Shown: positions 27,449 to 36,746, counted from the stretch's first letter. The stretch: 64,000 nt of DNA from Photobacterium ganghwense (GCF_003025595.1 NZ_PYMI01000002.1:248001-312000); one strand, 5' to 3'. Translations and numbers: made by a program. Notes: generated by a model not told the origin, from the letters alone.

Positions 27449-27453
27449 AATTT

Positions 27454-28428
27454 ATGAAACCGAATTTATTCCATCATTCCCGAATCGCCCTTGCGGCGTT
27501 TCTTCTCGTCCTGCTGGGCGTGCTTTCCCTGTCAATCGGGGTGGCCGAAATGACGCTGGCCGGCCTGCTCAACGGCGATTTCCAGTCCACTTCTATTTTG
27601 TTTGCCAGCCGTATTCCTCGCTTACTGGCGATCTGCCTGGCTGGGGCTGGCCTGAGTGTGGCAGGGTTGATCATGCAGCAGATCTGCCAGAACCGTTTTG
27701 CTTCTCCGGATACCACCGGCACCATCGACTGTGCCGTGCTGGGCTATGTTGCGACCATGGTGCTGTTCACCGGCATGAGTAAATGGCTGGATCTCGCGGT
27801 CATTTTTGCTTTCGCGTTGGGCGGCACGCTGCTGTTTGTGCGCTTTCTGCAGTCCCTGCAATTTAAAAACACTGTGCTGGTACCGCTTATTGGGATCATG
27901 TACGGCAATGTGGTGTCGGCACTGACCCAGTTCATGGCGTACAAATACGATCTTATCCAGACCATGAAATCCTGGACCGTTGCGAATTTTTCGTCCGTGC
28001 TGCAGGGGAACTACGAACTGCTGTATCTGGCCATTCCGGCCACGGTACTGGCTTACCGTTTTGCCAGCAAATTCAGCGCGGCCAGTATTGGTGAGAGCTT
28101 TGCCAAAAACATCGGCCTCGATTATCAGAAAATTGTGCTGATCGGCGTCGTGATTGTGGCCGTGCTGTCTTCATCAGTCGTGATGATTGTCGGCGTAATT
28201 CCTTTCCTTGGGCTGGTCGTGCCTAATGTGGTCTCGATGTTTGTCGGCGACAACATGAAGCGCAACCTGCCGTGGACGGCCTTCTGGGGCGTCATTCTGG
28301 TACTGAGCTGCGACATTCTGGGGCGAGTGATTATCTTCCCGTTCGAGGTGCCTATCGCCATGATCATTTCCATTCTCGGCGGCACGACATTTATCTATCT
28401 GGTTCTGAGGGATAAAGCCCGTGCGTGA
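27454..28428 (+). CDS. vctD: VctD-like siderophore ABC permease
   Basis: A 324-residue FecCD-family permease with about nine hydrophobic segments. RIPRLLAICLAGAGLSVAGLI-type sequence near residue 50 and GVIPFLGLVVPNVVSMFVGD near residue 250 (the coupling helix to the ATPase) are hallmark motifs. It forms half of the inner-membrane channel with VctG. No good ribosome site is visible because the terminator sequence occupies the upstream bases. Confidence 0.88.
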   Translation: MKPNLFHHSRIALAAFLLVLLGVLSLSIGVAEMTLAGLLNGDFQSTSILFASRIPRLLAICLAGAGLSVAGLIMQQICQNRFASPDTTGTIDCAVLGYVATMVLFTGMSKWLDLAVIFAFALGGTLLFVRFLQSLQFKNTVLVPLIGIMYGNVVSALTQFMAYKYDLIQTMKSWTVANFSSVLQGNYELLYLAIPATVLAYRFASKFSAASIGESFAKNIGLDYQKIVLIGVVIVAVLSSSVVMIVGVIPFLGLVVPNVVSMFVGDNMKRNLPWTAFWGVILVLSCDILGRVIIFPFEVPIAMIISILGGTTFIYLVLRDKARA

Positions 28429-29386
28429 TCTCAGTAAGAAACAAGACATGTTGAAACTCACTGTGATTGCGGCAGTGGCGCTGGCGATTGTGGCCGTTTT
28501 TCTGGGGCAGGGGCTGACCCCCGATAACTACCAGTTTTTCCTGTCGCGTCGCATCCCTAAAATCCTGGCCATTGCCATGGCCGCCGTGGCAATTTCGGCA
28601 TCCTCCCTGGTGTTTCAGACCATTACCAACAACCGCATTCTGACGCCGTCGATTCTGGGTTTCGATTCGCTGTACGTGATGCTGCAGACCCTGATTGTGG
28701 CGGTGTTTGGCAGTGCCAGTGCCATGATTGCCAATCCGCACCTGAATTTTGTGGTGTGTGTGGTGGTGATGACCGGCCTGTCGACCGCGCTGTTCAGCCT
28801 GTACTTCCGTCGCAGAAACAACAATGTGTTCACCTTGCTGCTGGTCGGTATTGTGCTTGGCAGCCTGTTTGAAAGTTTCAGCAGCTTCTTCGCGATGCTG
28901 ATAGATCCGAGCGAGTTCACGGTACTGGAAGGGGCGATGTTTGCCAGTTTCAACAACGTGAACAGCGAGATTGTTTACTGGTGCACCCTTCCGTTGGGGC
29001 TGTGCCTGTTGTACCTCAGCCGTCTGGCATCGCAGCTTGATGTGATGTGGCTGGGCGAAGATAACGCGAAAAGTCTGGGGGTTGATACCCGTGCACTGAC
29101 CCTCAAAGTGATGATGGTGGTCGCTATCCTGATTTCTATCTCTACCGCGCTGGTGGGGCCGGTACTGTTCTTCGGCCTGATTGTCGTCAGCCTGACCCGT
29201 GAAATGTACCGCAACTATCACCACCGTTTTCTGTTGGTTGCAACCAGCCTGCTGGCGGTTTTGCTGTTGGTCGGGGGGCAGTTCATGGTCGAGAAAGTCC
29301 TGAATTTCAATACCACTATCAGTATCATCATTAATTTCCTCGGAGGAAGCTACTTCCTCTTCCTGTTAGCGCGAAACAAGATTTAG
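28421..29386 (+). CDS. vctG: VctG-like siderophore ABC permease
   Basis: A 321-residue FecCD-type permease, partner of VctD. SRRIPKILAIAMAAVAISAS and VGPVLFFGLIVVSLTREM are equivalent to the motifs in VctD. The GTG start overlaps the vctD end by eight bases and has GAGG about ten bases upstream. An ATG at 28448 is an alternative start. It would form the transport channel for ferric catechols in the inner membrane. Confidence 0.87.
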   Translation: MRDLSKKQDMLKLTVIAAVALAIVAVFLGQGLTPDNYQFFLSRRIPKILAIAMAAVAISASSLVFQTITNNRILTPSILGFDSLYVMLQTLIVAVFGSASAMIANPHLNFVVCVVVMTGLSTALFSLYFRRRNNNVFTLLLVGIVLGSLFESFSSFFAMLIDPSEFTVLEGAMFASFNNVNSEIVYWCTLPLGLCLLYLSRLASQLDVMWLGEDNAKSLGVDTRALTLKVMMVVAILISISTALVGPVLFFGLIVVSLTREMYRNYHHRFLLVATSLLAVLLLVGGQFMVEKVLNFNTTISIIINFLGGSYFLFLLARNKI

Positions 29387-29391
29387 TTGCC

Positions 29392-30210
29392 ATGATTAAA
29401 CTGACCGGATTATCTAAAAGCTACGGCCAACAATTCGTTGTAAAAGACGCGAGTGCGCTATTTCCGAAAGGGGAAGTGACCTCAATTATCGGTCCTAACG
29501 GCGCGGGTAAAAGCACCCTGTTGTCGATGGCGAGTCGCCTGACTGAAAGTGACGCCGGCGAAGTGCTGATCGCCGACAAGCCATTATCGCAGTGGGACAG
29601 CAAGGATCTGGCTAAGCGTCTGGCAGTGCTGCGCCAGTCGAACAATATCAACATGCGGTTTTCGATTCGCGAGCTGGTGGCGTTTGGGCGCTTCCCGCAT
29701 ACACAGGGGCGACTGAATGAGGAAGACAACCGTATTATTGATGAGGCGCTGGCGCATCTGGGCATTTCAGATATCCAGCACAAATACCTGGATGAGCTGA
29801 GCGGTGGCCAGCGCCAGATGGCATTCATTGCGATGGTGGTGGCCCAGAACACGGATTACATTTTTCTGGATGAGCCGCTGAACAACCTCGATATCCGCCA
29901 TTCTGTCGATATCATGACCACGCTGCGTCGTCTGGCCCATGAGTTCAACAAAGCCGTGGTGATCGTGATTCACGACATCAACTTTGGCTCGTGCTATTCC
30001 GACAACATTGTGGCAATGAAAAAAGGGGAAGTGGTCGCCAGCGGTAAGGTCCATGAGGTGATTCAGACATCCATCATGGAAGCGATGTACGAAATCCCGT
30101 TTGATATCAAAGAAATAGATGGCCATCGGATTTGCCTGTACTACGGCTCACCCAGCATCACGGGTGAACGGTCGCGATCGTGTGACGGCGCATTAGCCAA
30201 TGTAAGCTGA
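29392..30210 (+). CDS. vctC: VctC-like siderophore ABC transporter ATPase
   Basis: A 272-residue ATPase with Walker A GPNGAGKST at about residue 35, signature LSGGQRQMAFIAM at about 135 and Walker B DYIFLDEPLNNLD at about 155. It matches the FepC/VctC group and powers VctDG. After ICLYYG the protein continues for about 20 residues of low-complexity tail, which may be lineage-specific. It starts five bases after vctG, and the operon is closed by a strong terminator. Confidence 0.9.
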   Translation: MIKLTGLSKSYGQQFVVKDASALFPKGEVTSIIGPNGAGKSTLLSMASRLTESDAGEVLIADKPLSQWDSKDLAKRLAVLRQSNNINMRFSIRELVAFGRFPHTQGRLNEEDNRIIDEALAHLGISDIQHKYLDELSGGQRQMAFIAMVVAQNTDYIFLDEPLNNLDIRHSVDIMTTLRRLAHEFNKAVVIVIHDINFGSCYSDNIVAMKKGEVVASGKVHEVIQTSIMEAMYEIPFDIKEIDGHRICLYYGSPSITGERSRSCDGALANVS

Positions 30211-30238
30211 ACGTGAGCACAATCATCAGTACACCATG

Positions 30239-30273
30239 AAATCCGGGGGAGGAATGACTCCCCCGGATTTTTT
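30239..30273 (+). terminator. Intrinsic terminator after vctC
   Basis: AAATCCGGGGGA pairs with TCCCCCGGATTT around an eight-base loop and runs into T. It ends the vctPDGC operon and separates it from the convergent cupin gene. Confidence 0.92.
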
Positions 30274-30333
30274 ATATCGGGCAGCCCAACGGATTGCCGG
30301 GCTGGTGGGAGAGTCGCTGATCGCTTAACAGAG

Positions 30334-30990
30334 CTACAAGCTAATCGGCAGGTGTCCGGTTTTATACAGCAGCACTGTGCCTTCACTGGTTGTGAAAGTG
30401 CGTTTACTCAGGTGGGGTAGGCGCAGCCAGCTAAGGGCAGGATAATGGCCATGCTTATCATTCAGAGCACCGGAGAGAATCAGGATTTCTTCTCCGCCAA
30501 TCGCCGGATGAGGCGGGAAAGTCAGGTCGGGCGGGCAGGAGACCAGTGCCGTGTGCTGATGGCCACACAGATGAAGTGGTATCGCGGCAAACCCATTGTC
30601 TCCCTGATGCCAGTCGGTATTAAGGGTATCTATCCGCACTTCCTCATGATCTTTCACCATAAACTGGTTCAGTTTTACAAACAGCGTGCAGCCGGAGCGG
30701 CTGAGGGGCGAATGCTCACTACCGGGGGGATTACGCAGGTAGCTGCCCGGGCCAAAGTCGCCGGTTTGGTCAGAAAACACCCCGTCTAACACCAGAATTT
30801 CCTCTCCCAGCGGATGCTTATGGGAGGGAAAACAGGAACCTGCCGCATACTTCACCAGACTGGTGGTATGACCGGACTCTTTAGCTTCGCGCTCCAGCGG
30901 TTTGCGCCACACGCCCTGGCTTGGACTGGGCTGCCACTCCATGGCCGCGGTATCAATAATCACAATCTGGTCGAATTCCATATTAAGCAT
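30334..30990 (-). CDS. Double cupin protein, ChrR-like
   Basis: Started at 30990 (GGAG six bases upstream), the protein has 218 residues. Two tandem cupin units are visible, each with PxxHPxxGEEILxLxG: SHKHPLGEEILVLDGVFSD near residue 65 and PHPAIGGEEILILSGAL near residue 165. This resembles the cupin half of ChrR-type anti-sigma factors but lacks the zinc N-terminal anti-sigma domain. It is divergent from the catalase gene across 190 bases. A role in sensing or handling reactive oxygen is inferred from position. Confidence 0.75.
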   Translation of the reverse strand: MLNMEFDQIVIIDTAAMEWQPSPSQGVWRKPLEREAKESGHTTSLVKYAAGSCFPSHKHPLGEEILVLDGVFSDQTGDFGPGSYLRNPPGSEHSPLSRSGCTLFVKLNQFMVKDHEEVRIDTLNTDWHQGDNGFAAIPLHLCGHQHTALVSCPPDLTFPPHPAIGGEEILILSGALNDKHGHYPALSWLRLPHLSKRTFTTSEGTVLLYKTGHLPISL

Positions 30991-31088
30991 AATGTGCTCC
31001 GGCAGTGCATGAAGGGGCGTCTTCTTAGTGTAATCGGGAACCGGCGATTTGCGGTGTCTGATCAAAGCCGGCAGCAAAAGACGGTTTC

Positions 31089-31125
31089 TAAGGCAGTGCC
31101 TATCGCTAAAATAGGCAGGATGAAT
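31089..31125. promoter_or_regulatory. Candidate OxyR site upstream of catalase
   Basis: Four tetranucleotides with exact 7-base spacing, TAAG, CTAT, ATAG and GAAT, match the ATAG-N7-CTAT-N7-ATAG-N7-CTAT OxyR pattern at 12 of 16 positions, with the two middle elements perfect. It lies 56-92 bases before the catalase start codon and could also act on the divergent cupin gene. Confidence 0.55.
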
Positions 31126-31180
31126 TTTATCTCCGTCCTCGGAAAGCCTATCGTAGAGGCAAAGATGAAGGAGAGAAATT

Positions 31181-32638
31181 ATGACAAAACAAACGCTTAC
31201 TCATGCCAATGGGGCACCGGTCACCGATAACGACAACAGCCTGACCGCAGGCCCGCGCGGCCCTGTTTTGTTGCAGGATACCTGGCTGCTGGAAAAGCTG
31301 GCGCATTTCGATCGTGAACGTATTCCTGAGCGAGTCGTGCATGCGAAAGGCTCAGCAGCATTCGGAACCTTTACGGTCACGCACGATATCACCCCATTTA
31401 CCAAGGCTGATCTGTTTTCCGAAATCGGTAAGCAGACTGAGGTTTTGCTGCGTTTTTCTACCGTCGCCGGAGAAAAAGGCGCGGCCGATGCGGAGCGTGA
31501 TGTCCGCGGCTTTGCCCTGAAGTTCTACACCGGCGAAGGCAACTGGGATCTGGTTGGTAACAACACGCCGGTGTTTTTTATCCGTGATGCGCTGAAGTTC
31601 CCGGATTTTATCCATACTCAGAAGCGCGATCCGAAAACTAACCTGCGCAGCGCAGAAGCGGCCTGGGATTTCTGGTCACGTCACCCAGAGTCACTGCATC
31701 AGCTGATGATCCTGTTCAGTGACCGTGGCATTCCGACTGACTATCGCCACATGAACGGTTATGGCAGTCACACTTACAGCTTTATCAATCGTGATAATGA
31801 GCGTTTCTACGTGAAGTTCCATTTTAAAACGCAGCAGGGGCACCGTTATTACACCGATGAGGAAGCGGCCAAAATTACCGGCAAAACCCGCGAGTCATCG
31901 CAGGTGGATTTGTTTATGAGTATCGAAGACGGAGAGTTTCCGCGCTGGGATGTGAAAGTGCAAATCATGAGCGAGGCTGAAGCAGAGCGTTTCCACATTC
32001 ACCCGTTTGATATCACCAAGGTCTGGCCGCATGGAGATGTGCCGTTGCGAGACGTCGGTGTGCTGGAGCTTAACCGTAATCCGGATAACTATTTTGCGGA
32101 GGTTGAGCAGGCGGCGTTCACTCCGGCTAATGTGGTGCCGGGCATCGGATATTCACCGGATCGTCTGCTGCAGGGGCGCCTGTTCTCTTACGGGGATACA
32201 CAGCGTTACCGCCTGGGTATCAACCATGGCCAACTGCCGGTTAACCGGCCAAAGTCTGCGGTGAATACGTCTCACCGTGACGGTGGTATGCGGGTGGACA
32301 ATAACGGTGGCCAGCAGCCGAACTACGCGCCGAATCAGCAGGGAGCCTATCAGCCGACTCAAGATTATGCGCCGCCTTTGGCTCTGGAAAAAGAAGCGCT
32401 GCATTTCAACTTCCGTGATTATGACGCGGATTACTACTCGCAACCGGGCAACCTGTATCGCCTGATGGATAAAGGTCAGCAGACTCGTCTGGCGGGTAAT
32501 ATTGCTGCCTCGCTGGGTGAGGTGCAATCGGAAGCGATTGTTCAACAACAGTTGGCGCATTTCCGATTGGTTGATGAGCAGCTGGCGCAGGCAGTAGCCG
32601 AAAAGCTGGGGCTACCTGGGTATGCTGCAAACCGTTAA
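31181..32638 (+). CDS. katA: Monofunctional heme catalase (small-subunit, clade 3)
   Basis: A 485-residue catalase. The distal histidine is in [14 protein letters not shown] (about residue 54), the conserved asparagine in [12 protein letters not shown], and the proximal heme tyrosine in [14 protein letters not shown] (about residue 337). It lacks the C-terminal flavodoxin-like extension of large catalases. It breaks down hydrogen peroxide in the cytoplasm. GAAGGAGAGA provides a strong ribosome site. The gene stands alone, with a possible OxyR site upstream and a terminator downstream. Confidence 0.93.
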   Translation: MTKQTLTHANGAPVTDNDNSLTAGPRGPVLLQDTWLLEKLAHFDRERIPERVVHAKGSAAFGTFTVTHDITPFTKADLFSEIGKQTEVLLRFSTVAGEKGAADAERDVRGFALKFYTGEGNWDLVGNNTPVFFIRDALKFPDFIHTQKRDPKTNLRSAEAAWDFWSRHPESLHQLMILFSDRGIPTDYRHMNGYGSHTYSFINRDNERFYVKFHFKTQQGHRYYTDEEAAKITGKTRESSQVDLFMSIEDGEFPRWDVKVQIMSEAEAERFHIHPFDITKVWPHGDVPLRDVGVLELNRNPDNYFAEVEQAAFTPANVVPGIGYSPDRLLQGRLFSYGDTQRYRLGINHGQLPVNRPKSAVNTSHRDGGMRVDNNGGQQPNYAPNQQGAYQPTQDYAPPLALEKEALHFNFRDYDADYYSQPGNLYRLMDKGQQTRLAGNIAASLGEVQSEAIVQQQLAHFRLVDEQLAQAVAEKLGLPGYAANR

Positions 32639-32771
32639 CATTCCGAGTTGTAAACGGTCGTATCGCAGAGTGCTGAGATATCTTTCGTACTAAAACGGAC
32701 GAAAACCGCACGAAAACAGGTTTATTATCGGGATAAAACAGGGCTTAGGCCGAGGTTTAAGGCGGAATCAA

Positions 32772-32808
32772 AAAAACGCCCCGTTGCGCTATGCGACGGG
32801 GCGTTTTT
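32772..32808. terminator. Bidirectional intrinsic terminator between katA and mgtE
   Basis: AAAAACGCCCCGT pairs with ACGGGGCGTTTTT around an 11-base loop, with A and T runs on both sides. It serves the convergent catalase and mgtE genes. Confidence 0.92.
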
Positions 32809-32846
32809 CTTTGTGGTGTGAGTGTCGAGGCCGGGGCTGGCAGTTG

Positions 32847-34193
32847 CTATAGAAGCAGAAGTTTGGCTGTGCCCAGGAAAGCAAAGAAACCGACCACATC
32901 CGTGACGGTGGTCAGAACCACGGAGCCTGCCAGTGCCGGGTCGAGCTTGAATTTATCCAGTGCGACCGGTATCAGTACCCCAAACAGGGCGGCAGTAATA
33001 ATGTTGACGACGATACCGACTGCGATAATGGCGCCAATCAGGAAAGACTGGAACCAGATGCCGGCCAGCAGCCCGATAAGCACTGCCCACAACACACCGT
33101 TCAGAAAACCGATCCCGCACTCGTTGCGCAGCAGTGACCAGCGGTTACCGGCCGTGACCTGATTCAGCGCCATACCGCGGATCATCAGTGTCAGGGTTTG
33201 GCTGCCGGCAATCCCGCCCATTGAGGCGACAATCGGCATCAGAACCGCTAACGCCACCACTTCGGCAATGACGTCTTCAAATAAGCTGATGGTCACCGAT
33301 GCCAGAATGGCCGTGAGCAGGTTGATACCCAGCCAAACGGCACGTTTACGGGCACTTTTAGCGATAGGCGCAAACAAGTCATCCTCTTCGCTCATACCGG
33401 CGTTTGCCATCAGCGTGCTTTCGTAGCTCTCACGCATCAGCTCCAGCGCCAGATGAAGGTCGATTTCACCAATCAGCTGATCTTGCTTATCAACGATAGG
33501 CAGGCTGAATCGCTGGCTGTGTTCAATGGCTTCGACGGCCTCGGTCAGGGAGGCATCGTCTTCCACCACCGGAAAGGAACGATCGGCTAGGGTACTGAGT
33601 TTAGCCATGGGCTCAGCTTCACGTAACTGCTGGTAGTTTACGCCGCCGACAAATTTTTTGCTGTGGTTGACCACATAGATAGGGGCCGGGTAGCTATAGC
33701 CGTGGCGTTCCAGCAGCACCAGAGCACGTTTTGCCGAGATGCCCTGAGGCAGAGACATGACTTTGGGATTAGCATATCGGCCAATTTGATCATCGCTGTA
33801 CTGGTTGGCGCGGTCGAACAGCTCGAGATCGTCTTTGCTCAGCAGGCTCATGGCCTTTTCGATGATCTCGTCCGGCAGCGAGTCTGCCCATTCAATCAGC
33901 GACAAGTTATCGAGTTTCGCCAGAACCAGGTTCAGTTCGGCTTCGCTGAGTGAGTGGATTACCCAGTCACGGGTATCGGCACGCATAGCGGTAAGCACGT
34001 CAACATGGCTGTTGAGCGGCAGTTGTCGCCATAACTCCATCCGCTCGTGCAGCGGTAGGGCTTCAAGCAAAGTGGCAATCGAACCGGGATCCAGCTGCTG
34101 GATTTCCTGTTCATTAAAAAGTTGGCGTTGTTCGTCTGTATCGGCCGCGGAAATGCGTTCTATCAGTTCGCTTAAGTCAATCGTGTGGCTCAT
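32847..34193 (-). CDS. mgtE: Magnesium transporter MgtE
   Basis: A 448-residue protein with the MgtE order of domains: an N-terminal helical superfamily domain (to about residue 130), a CBS pair (about 140-260) and five membrane helices at the C-terminus. MPIVASMGGIAGSQTLTLMIRG and LDPALAGSVVLTTVTDVVGF are the conserved pore segments. The soluble domains sense cytoplasmic magnesium and close the pore. It is monocistronic, followed by a terminator at 32772-32808. Confidence 0.95.
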   Translation of the reverse strand: MSHTIDLSELIERISAADTDEQRQLFNEQEIQQLDPGSIATLLEALPLHERMELWRQLPLNSHVDVLTAMRADTRDWVIHSLSEAELNLVLAKLDNLSLIEWADSLPDEIIEKAMSLLSKDDLELFDRANQYSDDQIGRYANPKVMSLPQGISAKRALVLLERHGYSYPAPIYVVNHSKKFVGGVNYQQLREAEPMAKLSTLADRSFPVVEDDASLTEAVEAIEHSQRFSLPIVDKQDQLIGEIDLHLALELMRESYESTLMANAGMSEEDDLFAPIAKSARKRAVWLGINLLTAILASVTISLFEDVIAEVVALAVLMPIVASMGGIAGSQTLTLMIRGMALNQVTAGNRWSLLRNECGIGFLNGVLWAVLIGLLAGIWFQSFLIGAIIAVGIVVNIITAALFGVLIPVALDKFKLDPALAGSVVLTTVTDVVGFFAFLGTAKLLLL

Positions 34194-35207
34194 GCATGGT
34201 TCCTTGTGGTTATCGCGGCATAAAGCAAGGCGTTTCTCTGGTAATCCGATAGACAGAAAATCGGGTAAGAAGGCGGAAACGCAGGCGTTACCTTACCATT
34301 TCCATGGCGGCTTTGTCCTGAGAAAACATGATGTAGCAAGGCATTGAAGCGAAAAGCAGCAAGGAAAAATGTGTCGAAATATGAGCGATTTTTGACGGAA
34401 TGGTTACGCGTTGCTGATGTCGTTCGCACCGTAAGCGACATAGTTTATCAATTACGTAAAATTGAAATAGCCTGAATTCAACTTGTCAGTAGTCAAATCA
34501 CGGTGCAATAAGATCTGACAAGTTACTCTAACTCGCTTATGCCGCTGTCTATTTTTGAGTAGAGGTTCACACACATGCGGTTAATGCGTATTTCCCCAAT
34601 CAAAAGTCCTCTGAAGGTTGGTTTTTGGGTATGACTGACTGCCTTGATTAAACGAGTGTGAATCCATGATTAAGAATCGTGTTGGGTTGGTTGCAATGGT
34701 ATTGTTAAATCGTTATACGCTTCAATGTTATGTGGTGGATAAAAGCCATCGAGTGGCACTGTTTCGTTACCTAATTAAGATAATTGTCGGAAACTGTTTC
34801 AAAATGTAACCTCTTTTTTAAGTACGTTAAATCACCTATTTTTATTTGATTAATCGATAAATAGAAATTGAAATTATCTTTCATTACAAAGCGCGCTATG
34901 AGTCTCATATTCCTACGCGAGAATACTAATAGCGTTTATTCTCCGCAACTTAGCTATGCAAGGCCTGTAGTTATTCATGAATTGTGAATTGAGCAAAGTC
35001 TCCGTGGCTTAATTGTTAAAAATATTTGTTGATAGTCTAGTTTCTGTTGAAAATTAGGACTGTTGAATATTGGGGAACGCATATTGACCTCGCTATATCT
35101 GTAAGAAAATGTCTGGTCAGACCTACAAAGTTGTCATTGCTAATTTTGAATATATGGGTTCTTATTTATTCGTTTTCTCAATGGCTTAAATAAGAGTAGT
35201 AACAAAA
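34194..35207. other. A+T-rich spacer, no gene recognised
   Basis: About 1 kb without a convincing open frame on either strand. It is visibly richer in A+T than the mgtE side and continues into the low-GC tpx genes. It holds an inverted repeat at 34480-34524. I found no tRNA, integrase, transposase or clear attachment site in it. Confidence 0.7.
34480..34524. repeat. 10-bp inverted repeat in the A+T-rich spacer
   Basis: AACTTGTCAG (34480-34489) and CTGACAAGTT (34515-34524) are exact complements separated by 25 bases. No T run follows. It could be an operator, an RNA hairpin or an element end; nothing distinguishes these. Confidence 0.6.
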
Positions 35208-35711
35208 ATGCCACAAGTAACTTTTCAAAATAACCCTGTGAATATTGTCGGTTCGATTCCTGTCGTTGGTCAATTAGCTCCTGAGTTTTCTCTTACAGCA
35301 TCTGACTTATCTGAACTGACACTATCAAGTTTTTCAGGGAAAAATCTGATTCTTAATATTTTCCCAAGTATCGATACCCCAGTGTGTGCGGCCAGTGTTA
35401 AGCGTTTTAATGAGGAAGCCTCAAAATTAGATGATACACAGGTGATCTGTATTTCTGCTGACTTACCTTTTGCTGTCGGTCGATTCTGCGAAATAGAAGG
35501 GATTGATAATGTTCAACATGCATCAACTTTCCGTAGCTTAGACTTTGCTGAGACATATGGAGTGGCAATTCCAGATGGCGCACTCAGAGGTTTAACTACT
35601 CGTGCGATCGTATGTGTGAACAAAGTAGGCATTGTCATTCACAGTGAACTGGTTGAAGAAATTACAAATGAACCAAATTACGACGCTGCAATTTCTTCGA
35701 TGAGCCAATAA
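35208..35711 (+). CDS. tpx: Thiol peroxidase Tpx, cytoplasmic 2-Cys type
   Basis: A 167-residue peroxiredoxin of the Tpx group, the usual length. The peroxidatic cysteine is C60 in FPSIDTPVCAAS and the resolving cysteine is C94 in GRFCEIEG, with a third cysteine at C81 as in E. coli. It reduces lipid and alkyl hydroperoxides using thioredoxin. Codons and composition are much richer in A+T than the neighbouring catalase or mgtE. The ribosome site is weak (AAGAG about 14 bases upstream). The next gene starts immediately after its stop codon. Confidence 0.92.
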   Translation: MPQVTFQNNPVNIVGSIPVVGQLAPEFSLTASDLSELTLSSFSGKNLILNIFPSIDTPVCAASVKRFNEEASKLDDTQVICISADLPFAVGRFCEIEGIDNVQHASTFRSLDFAETYGVAIPDGALRGLTTRAIVCVNKVGIVIHSELVEEITNEPNYDAAISSMSQ

Positions 35712-36320
35712 ATGAAAAAAATAACATTAGTTGTATCTTTGCTGTTTTCAACTGGCGCTTTTGCTCAGTTTTCTACAACAGATACGAATGCTGACTTTGG
35801 TGAGCATCAAGTTGTAACATTAGAAAAAACAAATAAGTTTAAATTATCTGGTGAGGCGATTAAGGTCGGAGATTACATGCCATCGATTCAATTGGTGACC
35901 TCTGAACTAAAACCTTTTGATACCAGCTCTGAAACAAGCGCTGTAAAGATTTATAGCGTGTTAACTTCTGTAGATACTCCTGTTTGTGTTCAACAAGCTA
36001 TTGACTTAGATAAGTATGTTTCAAAAAATAAAACTGATCTAGAAGGTATTGAATTTTTTGCTATCAGTGCAGATACTCCTTTTGCTCAACAGCGTTTTCT
36101 AAAAGAGAAAGGTTTACAAGGAATTACATACCTTTCTGATTCATCAAAGCATCAATTTGGTTTGAATACAGGTTCACAAATCGATGAGTTAGGTTTATTG
36201 ACGCGAAGTATTATCGTTACAGATAAGTCTAATAAAGTAGTGTACACACAAAGAGTACCAGAGTTAACTACGATTCCAAATCTTAAAGAAGCAGTAAAAG
36301 CTGCGAAAAAGTATTTATAA
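35712..36320 (+). CDS. Exported single-cysteine Tpx-like peroxiredoxin
   Basis: A 202-residue protein. Residues 1-19 are a signal peptide ending GAFAQ. The rest aligns with Tpx: VGDYMPSIQLVT, SVDTPVCVQQAIDLDKYV with peroxidatic C92, and FAISADTPFAQQRFLKEKG. The resolving cysteine of Tpx is replaced by Leu (position 130), and C92 is the only cysteine in the protein. It would therefore be a periplasmic 1-Cys enzyme needing an external thiol reductant, or a peroxide sensor. It directly abuts tpx (TAA then ATG) without its own clear ribosome site, implying translational coupling. Confidence 0.85.
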   Translation: MKKITLVVSLLFSTGAFAQFSTTDTNADFGEHQVVTLEKTNKFKLSGEAIKVGDYMPSIQLVTSELKPFDTSSETSAVKIYSVLTSVDTPVCVQQAIDLDKYVSKNKTDLEGIEFFAISADTPFAQQRFLKEKGLQGITYLSDSSKHQFGLNTGSQIDELGLLTRSIIVTDKSNKVVYTQRVPELTTIPNLKEAVKAAKKYL

Positions 36321-36373
36321 TTAATTCTGATTGATTGTTATTTGAATTAATTTTTTAAATCTGATTTAAATAC

Positions 36374-36401
36374 AAAAATGCCTCAACATTGAGGCATTTT
36401 T
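36374..36401. terminator. Intrinsic terminator after the tpx pair
   Basis: AAAAATGCCTCA pairs with TGAGGCATTTTT around ACAT. The flanking A and T runs make it bidirectional. Confidence 0.92.
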
Positions 36402-36479
36402 CATATGCTGATTCATGTAATATTAGTGAGTTTAGTGCTTTCCAATAAATTTATTAAAACTCATGATTCACAAATCATT

Positions 36480-36740
36480 CTAATTTTCCACGTTTCCTCC
36501 TCCCATATTTCTAGTAATGCCTAAATTCTCAATTATATGAAACGCATTTTCGTACAGAACCGTGTTAAGGCTTTCCTTAGATATTGGCAATACTTCTTCA
36601 CAGTGACAGTATGAAACAAAAAATCTTACACTTTCCGGTGCTGTTGTTAAGTCAAGGAAAGGTAATGAGACAAGCAGCAGCCCAGCGGTAGGGAGAGTTG
36701 GCAGAAGGCGGAAAACAAGGTGCTGGTACTCAAGTGTGAA
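36480..36740 (-). pseudogene. Possible gene remnant, open frame without start
   Basis: On the minus strand an open frame of about 85 codons ends at a TAG at 36480-36482 and reads plausibly as protein (for example LPISKESLNTVLYENAFHI) but has no start codon within the low-GC segment. Its 5' part runs into normal-GC sequence and towards the pirin terminator. It may be the 3' end of a gene cut at the edge of the low-GC segment, or chance. Confidence 0.25.
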
Positions 36741-36746
36741 TAAAAG

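Noticed and set aside
28391-29224. 277-codon minus-strand gene opposite vctG
   Set aside because: It is histidine- and glutamine-rich, as expected for the complement of membrane protein codons, and overlaps a clear permease gene.
34194-36400. Integron cassette or genomic island with attachment sites
   Set aside because: The low GC and cassette-like spacing suggested it, but I found no integrase, no convincing attC and no flanking direct repeats.
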